DNA of 64,000 nt. Source: Streptococcus timonensis. Its GTDB lineage: Bacteria; Bacillota; Bacilli; Lactobacillales; Streptococcaceae. A model generated the notes under the pieces. The model worked only from the letters and a program-made list of their open reading frames with translations, was not told where the DNA came from and did no database searches. Each line of letters opens with the position of its first letter. The stretch's first letter is position 1. The translations under genes were made by a program, and so were the position numbers. Below, piece after piece: positions 45,689 to 55,634 of the stretch. The stretch is taken from positions 1,123,501 through 1,187,500 of the forward strand of contig NZ_FMIX01000004.1 of assembly GCF_900095845.1 (NCBI RefSeq), written 5' to 3'.

Positions 45689-46105
45689 TTAACTCCTCAC
45701 TTCTAAAATGTTGTATTTTTGGTAAAGGCTATCTATATAGCCGTTACCACCTAAATTTTTATAGCTCTTGTGCATTTTGTGGATCACATCAGACTCATGT
45801 ACTGTAGTATATCCACGGTTAATAGCTGTGGTCATGTCTCTCTCTAGTCTTAAATACATAGTGACTAGATGAGCCTCATCATGTACCAGCAATTTTTTAT
45901 TGACATCTAAAAGCATTTCATTATTTGAGTGCCCTAGGTCTTGCACAGTCTCTACTGTATGTTGAATAGTGCCTAACTCGTTTTTGAGTTCATTAAATTG
46001 CTGCTTATTCAAATTGGCTGACTTGCTTGCTGTAAGCCCAAACCATCCAGTAGCAATAACACCAACAGTAGGGGCTAGATGTGCTATTAAATCTGATATA
46101 GTCAC
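45689..46105 (-). CDS. phage membrane protein next to holin (second holin or antiholin candidate)
   Basis: A 138-residue protein with a GTG start behind a G-rich ribosome site (AAGGGGGGCAAGC). One hydrophobic helix lies at the N-terminus (LIAHLAPTVGVIATGWFGLTAS), then a long coiled-coil-like region (KQQFNELKNELGTIQHTVETVQDLGH) and a charged C-terminus. Single-helix proteins of this shape often lie beside holins in streptococcal phages. Whether it is a holin, an antiholin or neither cannot be settled from sequence. Confidence 0.6.
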   Translation of the reverse strand: MTISDLIAHLAPTVGVIATGWFGLTASKSANLNKQQFNELKNELGTIQHTVETVQDLGHSNNEMLLDVNKKLLVHDEAHLVTMYLRLERDMTTAINRGYTTVHESDVIHKMHKSYKNLGGNGYIDSLYQKYNILEVRS

Positions 46106-46120
46106 GCTTGCCCCCCTTTC

Positions 46121-46744
46121 TTATTGTGGCACTGCCTCAGTATTTAGTTCTGTGCTTGTTGTTGGAGTATTTTCTTTTGGTGGTTCCCATTTCCAAATGC
46201 CTAACTTACCATTTCTCTCAAGGTCTGCTAGTTCTTTTACTGTCTGACCTTGATAAGTAAACGGCTCATTCACTTGCACCATGACACGCTTGCCCTCTTG
46301 GAATTGCTCACCGTGTTCAGGGTTTTCAATCGTGAAAATATCGTGAGGTTGATAGACTTTTCCAACTTCGCCAAGGTCTACCAATTCAAGACCACGCTTG
46401 AATACTGTAGGGTCTAGTGGGTTGTCCACATCTGTCACTCTTGCAAGTACAGCCCAGTTAGCAATGGCTTTGACAGCGTTAATAGCGTTGTCTTTCTCCT
46501 CAAGTTTCTTATCATAAGTTCGCTCTTGGATTTTTAATTCCTCTTGTAGCTGTTTGACACCCTCAGCAGGGTTAAACTCTGTGGCTACCAATCCAAGCAC
46601 AGCCTCAATCAACGCACTATCAGACTCATTTGTACGGTCTCCACTCAATACACGGTCAAAGGCTGTGTAGGGTGCCTCTTGACGGATAGCCACAAAAGTT
46701 CTATTACTATCTTGCAAATATTTGCTAATTACTTTAAATTCCAT
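46121..46744 (-). CDS. DUF1366-like phage protein of unknown function
   Basis: A 207-residue protein found at this position in many streptococcal phages (DUF1366 family, as recalled). The N-terminal half (MEFKVISKYLQDSNRTFVAIRQEAPY) includes a coiled segment (KQLQEELKIQERTYDKKLEEKDNAI). The C-terminal half (YQPHDIFTIENPEHGEQFQEG... FTYQGQTVKELADLE) looks like a small beta-rich domain. No catalytic motif or signal peptide is seen. It lies after the tail fibre gene, so it may be a tail or fibre-assembly factor. Function unknown. Confidence 0.6.
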   Translation of the reverse strand: MEFKVISKYLQDSNRTFVAIRQEAPYTAFDRVLSGDRTNESDSALIEAVLGLVATEFNPAEGVKQLQEELKIQERTYDKKLEEKDNAINAVKAIANWAVLARVTDVDNPLDPTVFKRGLELVDLGEVGKVYQPHDIFTIENPEHGEQFQEGKRVMVQVNEPFTYQGQTVKELADLERNGKLGIWKWEPPKENTPTTSTELNTEAVPQ

Positions 46745-46749
46745 AAATA

Positions 46750-47007
46750 TTATCCTTTCTCAATTTGTCTTGCTTTTACTTCCTCATAGAGGTTTTTGAG
46801 TTGCTCATCAGATTGTAAAATCTTATTCATTCCCTCAAAACCTAACTTGATATTTTCTAAGTTCCTCAACGCCTCATCACGCTCATCTTTAACTTGTTGT
46901 AATTCAGCTAGTGCCTCATCACGCTCAGCTTTGTCATACGCTCCATTTACAGTCTTATTAGCTAACTCAATAGCTAACTGATTGATAACATTATCTACTG
47001 TGCTCAT
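46750..47007 (-). CDS. small coiled-coil phage protein
   Basis: An 85-residue, highly charged, alpha-helical protein. The middle (AERDEALAELQQVKDERDEALRNLENIKLG) has heptad periodicity and two ERDEAL repeats, so a coiled coil is likely. It lies 12 bases after the tail fibre gene and 5 bases before the DUF1366-like gene. No family recognised. It is probably a structural or assembly partner of the tail tip. Confidence 0.55.
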   Translation of the reverse strand: MSTVDNVINQLAIELANKTVNGAYDKAERDEALAELQQVKDERDEALRNLENIKLGFEGMNKILQSDEQLKNLYEEVKARQIEKG

Positions 47008-47019
47008 TTATTCCTCTTT

Positions 47020-50000
47020 CTACATGTTTATATGATACAAGCTAGGATACCCTAGTTTATTTTGCTCAAACCAGTTTTTGATTTGTTGAAAATTATAATG
47101 GATATTATTAAATTTACCTACTAAAGATTGGCCTCTGACAATAATATCTTGTGTTTGGGTATCTATGGTCACTTGTCCCAATCCATTTTGTCCACTTAAT
47201 CTAAAATCCATTGTTTGGCCATAAAATGTGATAGCTGAGGCCGTCCTGCCACCTGAGCGACCATTCCATATTTGAATACCTGCTGACGTGCTATCCATTT
47301 TTATCAATCCATTTCTATTACTTAAAAGCGCTGTATATGAGCCATCTATATCCCCAATAGTACCAGCGCCAAAAACTAGGTATTGTAACGGACGGTTAGG
47401 AAATTGATTTTTAATACCTACACCGTAGTTATTCATCTCTAGCCATCCACTTTGTAAATCAAAATTTGATTTACCATTTAATGAGGATATTACACCACCA
47501 TTTATGAGATTAGCTGAGAGCTTGCCTGATGTGATATTACTAGCGTTTAGATTGACCACATTGACTAAATTAGCGTCTAGCCTACCTGTTCGGATTTTGC
47601 CAGCGTCTAACTCATCTATCATGGCATTCTTGATAGTCCCATTAGCAATAAATGTAGTGTCAGGTGTGACTACTAGCTTGTTTTTACCGACTTGCAAACT
47701 AGCCCCACCTGTTGCTACATTCAAAGCACTCAATACATCACCATTACTGTTAAGGGTCTTGAATGCAAAACTATCCTTTAAGATTGACATTGTAGTCCTA
47801 GTGTATTCACTGTTGTAGTCTGTGTTGTCCACAAACTCCTCAGGTATTAAACGCCTGTCAATAATCATAGGTTTATGAATGACGATATTACCAGGGCTTG
47901 TAAGAGTAAACCTAAGGCTGTACTCATTAAGCTCTCCAGTATAAGGAATGTCTAAATAGCCAGTAAAAACCTGATTACCAGTTTCATTAAGCAAAATTTG
48001 AGAGTTATAATACATTCCTAAACCTGTAGTATTGTCTAGTAATTGTATTAAAACTTTGCCATTCTTTGGCACCTTATCTACTAAAATTTCAATACGATAA
48101 CCAAGACCCTCACCTTTATTTACAAATTTCTTCGTGAGAGGGAACCGAACCCCTAGCCACCCAGACATAGAGTCAGTGTAGTTAATTCTAATTCCGTCAT
48201 GGTCACCAAAACTAACACGTTCTAAATGCTTATCAGTATCAACTGATGAGATGAATTTTGGGATTTTTGTTGGTGCATAAAATAAATTAGTTAGATTACT
48301 AAATCTCTTACCTACCTCAACATTAAATAAGTCTGATGTTAAGGCCATCCTTGCTATATTAGTGCTGATATTTGAGTCATCTCTGCCTAAGATACGCTCA
48401 TAGAGTTTAGCTGTCTCTCTAACTTCCTGAAAGTCAGTAAGAGATACCTTACCATTCAAGTCAGTCCTCAAATTAGCAATTAAGTTAGTGGTCTCTGTGG
48501 CTGTTTGATTAACCTTATTTAGAGCCTGTACTGCCTTACCGTCAATTTGAGTGGCCTGAGTTCTCAAAATAGACAAATTACGCTCATTGTCTTGCCTGTA
48601 TAGTGATAACTCTTGACCTGTTGAGTCAGAGGCGTTTTTAGCCTCTTGAGCAAGTCTCTTAGAGGCCTCAGCTAATTCTTGAGTAGCATTTGACTTTTTA
48701 AGAAAATCAGAAACTGTCTGATCATGCTTAGCCTCAATCCCAGCCATTTTAGTATTGACTGCCTCAAATTGTTTATCTACCTCTTTCTTAACACGGTCAA
48801 CATCCTCAGTGTCAAGCCGTTTCTCCCACATGCTACCATTCCAAATATACATACGTTGATACTGGCCATTCTTTTCAAACCATGTATCACCTATTTTGTG
48901 CTCAACATTTTTGGCTGGTGTTTCATGCCAAATCTTATTACCTGTGCCACTGATGAGATATTGAGGTAGAGTGCTCTCAATAGAGGCTTGCCGTTCCTCA
49001 ACTACTGATAGACGGTCAGCAATTCCTGCAGTCATGCTAGATGACAGTGACTGTCCGATAGTTCCTAGCGTTATCTCCTCATTAGAGTCAGTGTAGACAT
49101 CATAGACCACCTTGACTACTTTCTCAGTGGTTGTAGTAATGTCAAATTGTGGATAGTAGAGAGGGATGATGTCACAGAGCTCAACTTCCTCCATCACTCC
49201 AAAATCTTGATAGTCCAAAGTATGTGATAAATCTACATAAGAGACCTCTGTAGATATTTTAGGAGCTCCAATGTTGTTAGTTTTGATGTAAGACTGACCT
49301 AGTGATCTCAATTTCTCAGCCGTTGGAGGGTGCTTGTCATCAAATTTGCTTGAGAAATCTACCAGAGATATTCTTCTCTGAGCGTATAATCTCAAATAAG
49401 GACTATCTAGGATGTGCTCAGGCAATGTGACTAAGACCTCATGTGACTCCTCACTTGACCCATTGCTGGATGGCGTATAACGTGCAAATGGGTAGATAGA
49501 GGTATAATTACCGTCTAGGAGGCTCTCCTCCTCTACACTGAGCAGATTACGCCCGTACTCTAGCACGGTTGGAGCTTTACGCCCCATCTGCTGATGGAGA
49601 ATGATGAGGTTATTATCAAACTCATATTCACCACCAAAGACATCAAGGATGGAACCTGAAACACCACCTAGAGCCTTTCTGGCACTTCCTACCTTATCCA
49701 CTTCCCATGAAATACTACCTAGAGTCTTGATGTCTGAGCTAACATCAAATACATCATCACCTACCAGGCTCTCTTTCCAAAGTCTAAGAGCTGCCTCAGC
49801 ATTAACATTTGAGGCTCTTACAATAGGTTTCAGGGCAATGTCTGAGGTTCTCATGGAGATATGACGGGCATAAATTTCAATATGTTCACTACTATCCTTG
49901 ACTATACGGTTAATCTCAAAGGTTTGCCATTTGGTTCTCTTTCCAGCGTCTGACTTGATTTTCATCTCCACTTTAAACACAGAGGCAAAATGGCCATTCA

Positions 50001-50133
50001 CTGGATATTTGATATATAAGTCATAATTACCATTTCTTTCTCTGGTAACAGTGACCTTATAAGCGTCTGAAATCTCACCAAGCCCAAATGTTCTAAATGA
50101 GCGTTCATCAGCTCTATATAATACTGGGTTCAT
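47020..50133 (-). CDS. phage tail endopeptidase/tail-associated (Tal) protein
   Basis: A 1037-residue tail-tip protein. Residues 1-370 match the prophage endopeptidase tail family (opening MNPVLYRADERSFRTFGLGEISDAYKVTVTRERNGNYDL). Residues about 395-420 carry a short aromatic segment (IGDTWFEKNGQYQRMYIWNG) often found in phage fibres. A long coiled coil follows (about 430-560), then a beta-rich fibre with repeats (GKIRTGRLDANLVNVVNLNA, ITSGKLSANLINGG). It should form the tail tip with the distal tail protein, whose gene it overlaps by 4 bases. Confidence 0.85.
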   Translation of the reverse strand: MNPVLYRADERSFRTFGLGEISDAYKVTVTRERNGNYDLYIKYPVNGHFASVFKVEMKIKSDAGKRTKWQTFEINRIVKDSSEHIEIYARHISMRTSDIALKPIVRASNVNAEAALRLWKESLVGDDVFDVSSDIKTLGSISWEVDKVGSARKALGGVSGSILDVFGGEYEFDNNLIILHQQMGRKAPTVLEYGRNLLSVEEESLLDGNYTSIYPFARYTPSSNGSSEESHEVLVTLPEHILDSPYLRLYAQRRISLVDFSSKFDDKHPPTAEKLRSLGQSYIKTNNIGAPKISTEVSYVDLSHTLDYQDFGVMEEVELCDIIPLYYPQFDITTTTEKVVKVVYDVYTDSNEEITLGTIGQSLSSSMTAGIADRLSVVEERQASIESTLPQYLISGTGNKIWHETPAKNVEHKIGDTWFEKNGQYQRMYIWNGSMWEKRLDTEDVDRVKKEVDKQFEAVNTKMAGIEAKHDQTVSDFLKKSNATQELAEASKRLAQEAKNASDSTGQELSLYRQDNERNLSILRTQATQIDGKAVQALNKVNQTATETTNLIANLRTDLNGKVSLTDFQEVRETAKLYERILGRDDSNISTNIARMALTSDLFNVEVGKRFSNLTNLFYAPTKIPKFISSVDTDKHLERVSFGDHDGIRINYTDSMSGWLGVRFPLTKKFVNKGEGLGYRIEILVDKVPKNGKVLIQLLDNTTGLGMYYNSQILLNETGNQVFTGYLDIPYTGELNEYSLRFTLTSPGNIVIHKPMIIDRRLIPEEFVDNTDYNSEYTRTTMSILKDSFAFKTLNSNGDVLSALNVATGGASLQVGKNKLVVTPDTTFIANGTIKNAMIDELDAGKIRTGRLDANLVNVVNLNASNITSGKLSANLINGGVISSLNGKSNFDLQSGWLEMNNYGVGIKNQFPNRPLQYLVFGAGTIGDIDGSYTALLSNRNGLIKMDSTSAGIQIWNGRSGGRTASAITFYGQTMDFRLSGQNGLGQVTIDTQTQDIIVRGQSLVGKFNNIHYNFQQIKNWFEQNKLGYPSLYHINM

Positions 50134-50846
50134 AGTTTAACCCCCCAATTTGGCACGGCTGTCATGGTAAAATTACCAGTCCATGAAATCCTATTGTTTC
50201 CAACATCAAAAAGAGGCATTCTGTGCTTGCCGTTCCTTGTGATTTTATCCCAGGCTGACAGATTGCCACTATATACTAGATGTTTTTGCATATCTATTAT
50301 GAGCTCATTTTGGACGCTCTCAAGTGATAACTGGTAGCCGTTGATGGTCAAAATACCATTACCATTACCTCTAATCTTAATTAGTGGCTTAGATTGTACG
50401 TTCCCAAGATTTTTAAGTGTCATCCCGTTTGTCAAAGGGATTTCATTGCGTCCAGTTTTTAAGAATTTGATAGGGTGAATTAAAAAGTCTAATTTCACCT
50501 CACCAAAATTCCTAAGTAATTCCTTAACGTTAAATGACTCAATAAAAGTAGCAAGATAGATATAATCAGGATCCCATGAGAGCTCCAACTCTTTCCATCC
50601 CTTGACATTGAGCCAGTCACTTATAGCTACCTCTGATGTAGATAATCTCTCAACCGTGCTGATTTTCATAGGAAACTCACGCTTGACAGGTTTAAGCCTT
50701 TGATTATCTTTCAAAAGCACCCCATCACGACCTGGCACCTCAATAGTCTCAACATCATAGGAGGTAGAGCTAAACTCAATATCATTTATAATTTTTAACC
50801 CAAAATCACTAGATTTCTTGCCATCAAATTTAATAAATGTGCTCAT
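50130..50846 (-). CDS. phage distal tail protein (Dit)
   Basis: A 238-residue Sipho_tail/Dit protein forming the hub linking tail tube and tip. The N-terminal ring domain (MSTFIKFDGKKSSDFGLKIINDIEFSSTSYDVETIEVPGRDG) is typical, as is the GRDG turn. It overlaps tape measure and Tal genes by one and four bases respectively, so all three are coupled. Confidence 0.88.
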   Translation of the reverse strand: MSTFIKFDGKKSSDFGLKIINDIEFSSTSYDVETIEVPGRDGVLLKDNQRLKPVKREFPMKISTVERLSTSEVAISDWLNVKGWKELELSWDPDYIYLATFIESFNVKELLRNFGEVKLDFLIHPIKFLKTGRNEIPLTNGMTLKNLGNVQSKPLIKIRGNGNGILTINGYQLSLESVQNELIIDMQKHLVYSGNLSAWDKITRNGKHRMPLFDVGNNRISWTGNFTMTAVPNWGVKL

Positions 50847-53800
50847 TAAGCACCTCCTAATCGTTCCTGTTCTCTATTTGTGTACCATGCCATCTCTTTC
50901 ATGAGACGTTGTATGTCACGTTTCTCACTCTCATCTACCTTGTTACCCTGGTAGTTAAAAGTATACTGGTTGTTAATTTCTGCATTAGAGCCTGACTCAG
51001 CTTTTTCAGCTTTAACCTGAGAGGCTCCTAGAGTCATTTTTAATGACTGGCTTAATGTGTTGTTGCCAAGTCCAAGCAAGTCCTCAGCACCAAATTTAAA
51101 GGCTGACATCTCTTTTTGGACATAGGCCAAGCTATCAGTAACATCTGAGGTATTTTTTTCAATACCTACAGCAATACCTTGAGCAATGTAGCGCCCTACA
51201 TTATCTCTAAACAGTCTTGATGGTGAGTGTATCCTAGCCTTAGCTCTTGCAGCTCTTTCAGCTTGAGCGACAAGGGCATTAGCTGCAGCTGTTACAGTCC
51301 ATAAAGCAGAATAGAGACCATTTGCTAGACCTTGGCCAATCATTGAGCCTACGTATTGCATGGTAGATACACCTCTCATCCCTGCTGATTGGATTGAGTT
51401 GACCATTGATGACATTGCTGATGTAGCTGAGCCAATTCCTGAGCGTATTCCGTTTGTAATACCGGTTGAAACTCCACGCCCTGCCTGTTGACCAGCTTGA
51501 GTCATTTGACTTGCTGATTGTCTTACCACGTTTGTCATCTGTTGCATGCTTGAGCTCATTTGTGAGACAGCTTGTGTCATTGCTGATCTAATTACTGAAT
51601 TAAGCTGAGACATAGCTGACACAGCAGAGCTAGAGATGTTAGCAAAACTAGAGGCCACTGTAGGGGCTGATGTCGCTAATTGCATGATAGATGTGTTAGC
51701 TGTCATGGCTGAGGCTGAAATAGCTGAGAATAGGCTAGGAATTGTGCCTAGCACCCCACCTAGTGAGCTGATAACTCCAGTCACTGCAGAAAATCCTGAT
51801 GTCATTGCTGATGTAGCTGACATAGTAGCCACTAAGGCACTTGATAAACCAACAAGGGCACTTTGTAAGACAGCAATGCCTGAAACAGCACCAGACAAGC
51901 CACTAAATGAGGCCACTGCTGATGTAGCAAATGTGCTCATGGCTGTTCCTGCAGCTGTCAAAGCGCTTGGTAATTGGTTAATACTTGTGCTTAATGTACT
52001 CAATGCTGTTGGTAGGCCTTGCATAGCTACGCTTGCCACTTGTGCTGATGTAGCAATCATCATTAGGCCTGTTCCTGCTTGTTGCAATCCTGATCCTGCT
52101 GTAGCGATACCTGAGTTAGCAATAGCTGCCAAACCTACGGCTGTTGCTCCCAAAGTTCCAACTAAATCCCCTAGATTAAGGTCTACTAGCATTTTTATAC
52201 CTTGCGCCATCAACTTCACGCCTGCTCCAGCATTTTTAGCAGCATTACCCATGCTCTCAAAAATACCAGCAACACCATCAAGCACACTCCTAATAACTGA
52301 GCCAAATGACTCTACTACGCCCTTAGCGCTATCCAGGATAGACTTAACTTGCTCACCAAAGGTCTTAATCAAATTGGTCAAACTATCAATAATAGGGCTA
52401 ATTTGATTGACAAGGTTATTAAATGACTCAATAAGTGACTGGATAATAGGAGCTGTTGATGTTACCATCTCATTAATCGCTGGCACAAATGGAGCGACTG
52501 CTTGGACGATTTGGACAACTGCCTCAGTGACAATACTAACTACTTGGACAAAAGTATCTGAAATAATCCCAACTATAGGGGTTATGGCTGTAGCTACCTG
52601 AGCAATGCCTGAGCTGATAGATGTTACTACCTGGCTAATAGCTGAGCCTAGTGCTGTGATCACTGGCGCTAACCCACTAAATGAGCTGATGATAGAGCTG
52701 ATTGCTGCTCCCACAGCTAAAACAAGTGGGGTCAACATAGCAAATGATGAGGCTACGGTAGGGAGTACAGGTGCTACAATTACAAGAGCTTGAGCTAATC
52801 CTTGTATAGCCATGTTAAGGATAGTACCTATGGCTGTACCTACGCTGACCACCACATCACCGATAGCTTGTAGGATAGTTGCTAGACCTTGGCCTTGAGT
52901 TCCCATCAGAGCAAATGCTGCTCCTAGAGCTAAAATTGGCACGGCTAATGCCACAATAGTCACAGGGTTGACCATAGCCAGAGCCTGACCAATTCCACGA
53001 AAAGCAGAGCCTATACCCTCGCCAATTCCTTTAGCCATTGTAGCTACACTCTCTCCTAAACTACGGATGACTGCAACAATTTGTGAACCTATTGAGGTGA
53101 CTGTTGATGTGGTGCCACTTAGTGCTGATGTAGCGTTACTCTTAAACAACCCAAAAGGATTGAATGATTTTAAAAAGTTAAACGCTTTGAAAGCAACAAG
53201 TGCCCCACCAATACCTACTACTAAGCCTCTCCAAATATCTCCACTAATTGACTGAGATAATTTTGAAATCCAGCTAATGACTAATGAAATAGCGTTTACT
53301 ACATGGCCTGCTGCAGCTCCTATAATATCCCAAGGGATGATGTCACCTAATTTTTCGGCAAGGTCTAAAGCTGCAGCTGTGAAATCCTTGAAAGCACTAT
53401 AAGCATTCTTAATAGCTCCAGTGTTAGCAAATGCCTCAAGAGCAAATTGAACGCCTGCAGCTAATTCTTGGATGACTACATTTACCAAAATCACCCCATT
53501 AGCGATACCCTCAACAACATTACTAAATCCATTGCTGTCACTGGTCAACTCCTCAAAAAGAGATTGTACTGTGACCACAATATCTCTGATTGAGTCTGAG
53601 ATGTAATCAAATACGCCAGCTTTATTAAAAATAGCAAAGAAATTTGAGACCATTTGGCCTGCTTGAGCAAATCCATTTGATAAGCCTGAGATAAAACCAT
53701 CTACATCAATGCTATCCAGTAAGCTCCCTAATTTATCGGCTAAACTATCAAAATTGATTTTGTCCAAAGCGTCTGAAACTGCGTTGACTGCCTTGATACC

Positions 53801-54586
53801 AAATTGATTGAGTTTGTCAAAGGCTGGCATGAGCTTATTAGAGAGGCTTTCTTTTGCCCCGTCTATAGCTTGGTCAACCGTTTTAAATTCTGTGGCCATT
53901 TTTTGGAAAGCGTCTGAGTTCCCTGCTTTGTTCATAGCGTCAAAGAAATCCTCAGTCTTAACTTTCCCATCTTGCACAGCTTTTACAAGGTCAGCCGTAG
54001 ACATTCCCATCTCTTTTGCTACTGCAGCCATCCCAGCAGGTGCTTGCTCCATCATGATCTTAAAGTCCATCCAAGCCACTTTTGGCTTACTTGCCATCTG
54101 TGTTGCCTGAGTTGACAATGATTTCATGGCTTGAGCTGGGTTCTCTGCTGAGGCGGCAAGTCCACCAAAGGCCTTAACTAAGCTACCTACATTTTTAGTA
54201 CCTACAGCGTCAAGCTGTGAGTAAGTATTAGCCATGTCAGAGGCTGAGTAGATGGTCTTGGTTGCAAAATCTTGCATTTCAGTTTTTGCTGCCTTGATTT
54301 CCTCAGATGAGCGCCCGAATGCTTGGAGGTTCCCCTCAAATGTTTTCCAGGCTTTTTGTGAGCTATTGAGCTCAGAGGCCATTTCACGGATACCCCCAGT
54401 AACTGCACTGACCCCAGCTGATAAGGCTGAGCCAATCAAATTAGCTCCCAATACAGACTTAAACACAGAGCCTACTTTTTGCCCTGTACTCTCAAGGCCT
54501 CCAAAAAGAGATTTGAGCTTGCTTACTCCAGCTTGAGCACCTGAGCCATCCATGTCAACCTTGATAGTTACTGAACCATCTGCCAT
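50846..54586 (-). CDS. phage tail tape measure protein
   Basis: A 1246-residue protein that sets tail length. The N-terminal segment (TIKVDMDGSGAQAGVSKLKSLFGGLESTGQK), the TMP core with MANTYSQLDAVGTKNVGSLVKAFGGLA, and then several hundred residues of Ala/Ser/Ile/Val-rich helices with membrane-like stretches are visible. Some hydrophobic repeats occur (about 590-760). The C-terminus has the conserved RARIHSPSRLFRDNVGRYIAQGIAVG. Many long antisense frames in this region come from its skewed composition. Confidence 0.93.
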   Translation of the reverse strand: MADGSVTIKVDMDGSGAQAGVSKLKSLFGGLESTGQKVGSVFKSVLGANLIGSALSAGVSAVTGGIREMASELNSSQKAWKTFEGNLQAFGRSSEEIKAAKTEMQDFATKTIYSASDMANTYSQLDAVGTKNVGSLVKAFGGLAASAENPAQAMKSLSTQATQMASKPKVAWMDFKIMMEQAPAGMAAVAKEMGMSTADLVKAVQDGKVKTEDFFDAMNKAGNSDAFQKMATEFKTVDQAIDGAKESLSNKLMPAFDKLNQFGIKAVNAVSDALDKINFDSLADKLGSLLDSIDVDGFISGLSNGFAQAGQMVSNFFAIFNKAGVFDYISDSIRDIVVTVQSLFEELTSDSNGFSNVVEGIANGVILVNVVIQELAAGVQFALEAFANTGAIKNAYSAFKDFTAAALDLAEKLGDIIPWDIIGAAAGHVVNAISLVISWISKLSQSISGDIWRGLVVGIGGALVAFKAFNFLKSFNPFGLFKSNATSALSGTTSTVTSIGSQIVAVIRSLGESVATMAKGIGEGIGSAFRGIGQALAMVNPVTIVALAVPILALGAAFALMGTQGQGLATILQAIGDVVVSVGTAIGTILNMAIQGLAQALVIVAPVLPTVASSFAMLTPLVLAVGAAISSIISSFSGLAPVITALGSAISQVVTSISSGIAQVATAITPIVGIISDTFVQVVSIVTEAVVQIVQAVAPFVPAINEMVTSTAPIIQSLIESFNNLVNQISPIIDSLTNLIKTFGEQVKSILDSAKGVVESFGSVIRSVLDGVAGIFESMGNAAKNAGAGVKLMAQGIKMLVDLNLGDLVGTLGATAVGLAAIANSGIATAGSGLQQAGTGLMMIATSAQVASVAMQGLPTALSTLSTSINQLPSALTAAGTAMSTFATSAVASFSGLSGAVSGIAVLQSALVGLSSALVATMSATSAMTSGFSAVTGVISSLGGVLGTIPSLFSAISASAMTANTSIMQLATSAPTVASSFANISSSAVSAMSQLNSVIRSAMTQAVSQMSSSMQQMTNVVRQSASQMTQAGQQAGRGVSTGITNGIRSGIGSATSAMSSMVNSIQSAGMRGVSTMQYVGSMIGQGLANGLYSALWTVTAAANALVAQAERAARAKARIHSPSRLFRDNVGRYIAQGIAVGIEKNTSDVTDSLAYVQKEMSAFKFGAEDLLGLGNNTLSQSLKMTLGASQVKAEKAESGSNAEINNQYTFNYQGNKVDESEKRDIQRLMKEMAWYTNREQERLGGA

Positions 54587-54604
54587 TTATTCCCTCCTTT
54601 CTAA

Positions 54605-55204
54605 TTAGTAGTCAAAATCTTTAGGTAGAGCGTACTCTTTTTTGAGTTCTTTCATGCTCTCTCTGTACTTCTTACTATCTCCCTTTTGAGGCTTATAAGC
54701 TCTTATCTTGATAACCTCAGAGAATTTTGTATCACTAGGTAAGCCATTTAATAGAGCATTAAATTTTTTCCAGTGCAAACTATTCTGAGAGTCAATAAGA
54801 TCAATGCCGTATGCTTGCATGAATGATGAGTAAATGTACTCAGCGTCATATTTCAAGCTAAATAATCTGGCACTGGTCTCTGATTGACTCCTAGAGCGTA
54901 TCTTGCTCTTAATCGGATTGCCTGCTAGGTCTAATACTGGTGCCGTATCTCTAGCTGGAATAAGTCTGATGTGCTCCTCAAATACCATCTTAAAGATACC
55001 AGTGGCCTCCTCAGGTGTTAGAGCCTGAGTAAAATCAACATCAGTAAAAATCTGTAAAGCAAGATAGGGCTTGTAAATTTCATCAATTTCATCATCATTG
55101 ATAAGCTCAATGACTTTCAAGACCTTGTTAAAAGAGATTTTCATAGGGTACACATCATCACCAAGGACTAACTCATCAGTCAATTTCCTTGATAAATCTA
55201 GCAT
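54605..55204 (-). CDS. Gp15-family tail assembly protein
   Basis: A 199-residue protein of the bacteriophage Gp15 family (PF06854), opening MLDLSRKLTDELVLGDDVYPMKISFNKVLKVIELIND. Located between the tail chaperone and tape measure, where the second tail assembly chaperone lies in siphophages. It starts one base after the preceding stop. No frameshift signal linking the two was noticed. Confidence 0.8.
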   Translation of the reverse strand: MLDLSRKLTDELVLGDDVYPMKISFNKVLKVIELINDDEIDEIYKPYLALQIFTDVDFTQALTPEEATGIFKMVFEEHIRLIPARDTAPVLDLAGNPIKSKIRSRSQSETSARLFSLKYDAEYIYSSFMQAYGIDLIDSQNSLHWKKFNALLNGLPSDTKFSEVIKIRAYKPQKGDSKKYRESMKELKKEYALPKDFDY

Positions 55205-55205
55205 G

Positions 55206-55565
55206 TTAGTCTCCTAAATATTTCTTGAGAGCGTCTGTGTTGTTACGTTTCTCCCATTCTGAGATGACACCATTGATAGTCTCAAGTAAGTAGGCCATTG
55301 TGTCTACAGTAGACCCATTTGAGAAATCGTAGACCTTTTGATAAGCCTCAGCGTCAAATAATTCTGTCCATGAGTTCTTAACCATGTCTTGTAAAGCCTC
55401 AAATGCTTTGTTATCTTCTGCATTGGCTACTTTTTCGCCCTCAGTTTTGAGGATTTTGCCAAGTTTTTCCATCTTGTGGATATTTTGGTCATTTCCGATA
55501 AATTCAAGAGTGAACTCTCCAAACTCTACAGGGATGACATTATCACGCTTTTTAATTACTACCAT
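55206..55565 (-). CDS. tail assembly chaperone (gpG-like)
   Basis: A 119-residue protein after the major tail protein, the normal place of the first tail assembly chaperone. Helical body (NIHKMEKLGKILKTEGEKVANAEDNKAFEALQDMVKNSW), and an acidic/polar end. The assignment is mainly by position and shape. A terminator hairpin upstream (55606-55625) would reduce its expression relative to the major tail protein. Confidence 0.7.
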   Translation of the reverse strand: MVVIKKRDNVIPVEFGEFTLEFIGNDQNIHKMEKLGKILKTEGEKVANAEDNKAFEALQDMVKNSWTELFDAEAYQKVYDFSNGSTVDTMAYLLETINGVISEWEKRNNTDALKKYLGD

Positions 55566-55598
55566 TATTTCTTTCTCCTACTAATTTTTTAATCAAAA

Positions 55599-55628
55599 AT
55601 AAAAAGGGGAGCATTACCACTCCCCCTA
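55599..55628 (-). terminator. internal terminator after the major tail protein gene
   Basis: On the minus strand GGGGAG...CTCCCC with an 8-base loop, then TTTTTATTTTTGATT. It separates the major tail protein (stop 55635) from the tail chaperone (start 55565), and probably lowers downstream expression. Confidence 0.85.
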
Positions 55629-55634
55629 AATACA

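Noticed and set aside
51636-52406. A 256-codon open frame on the plus strand inside the tape measure gene
   Set aside because: It is antisense to a well-supported gene, has an Ala/Val/Pro-rich composition caused by the skewed codon use there, and lacks a ribosome site.
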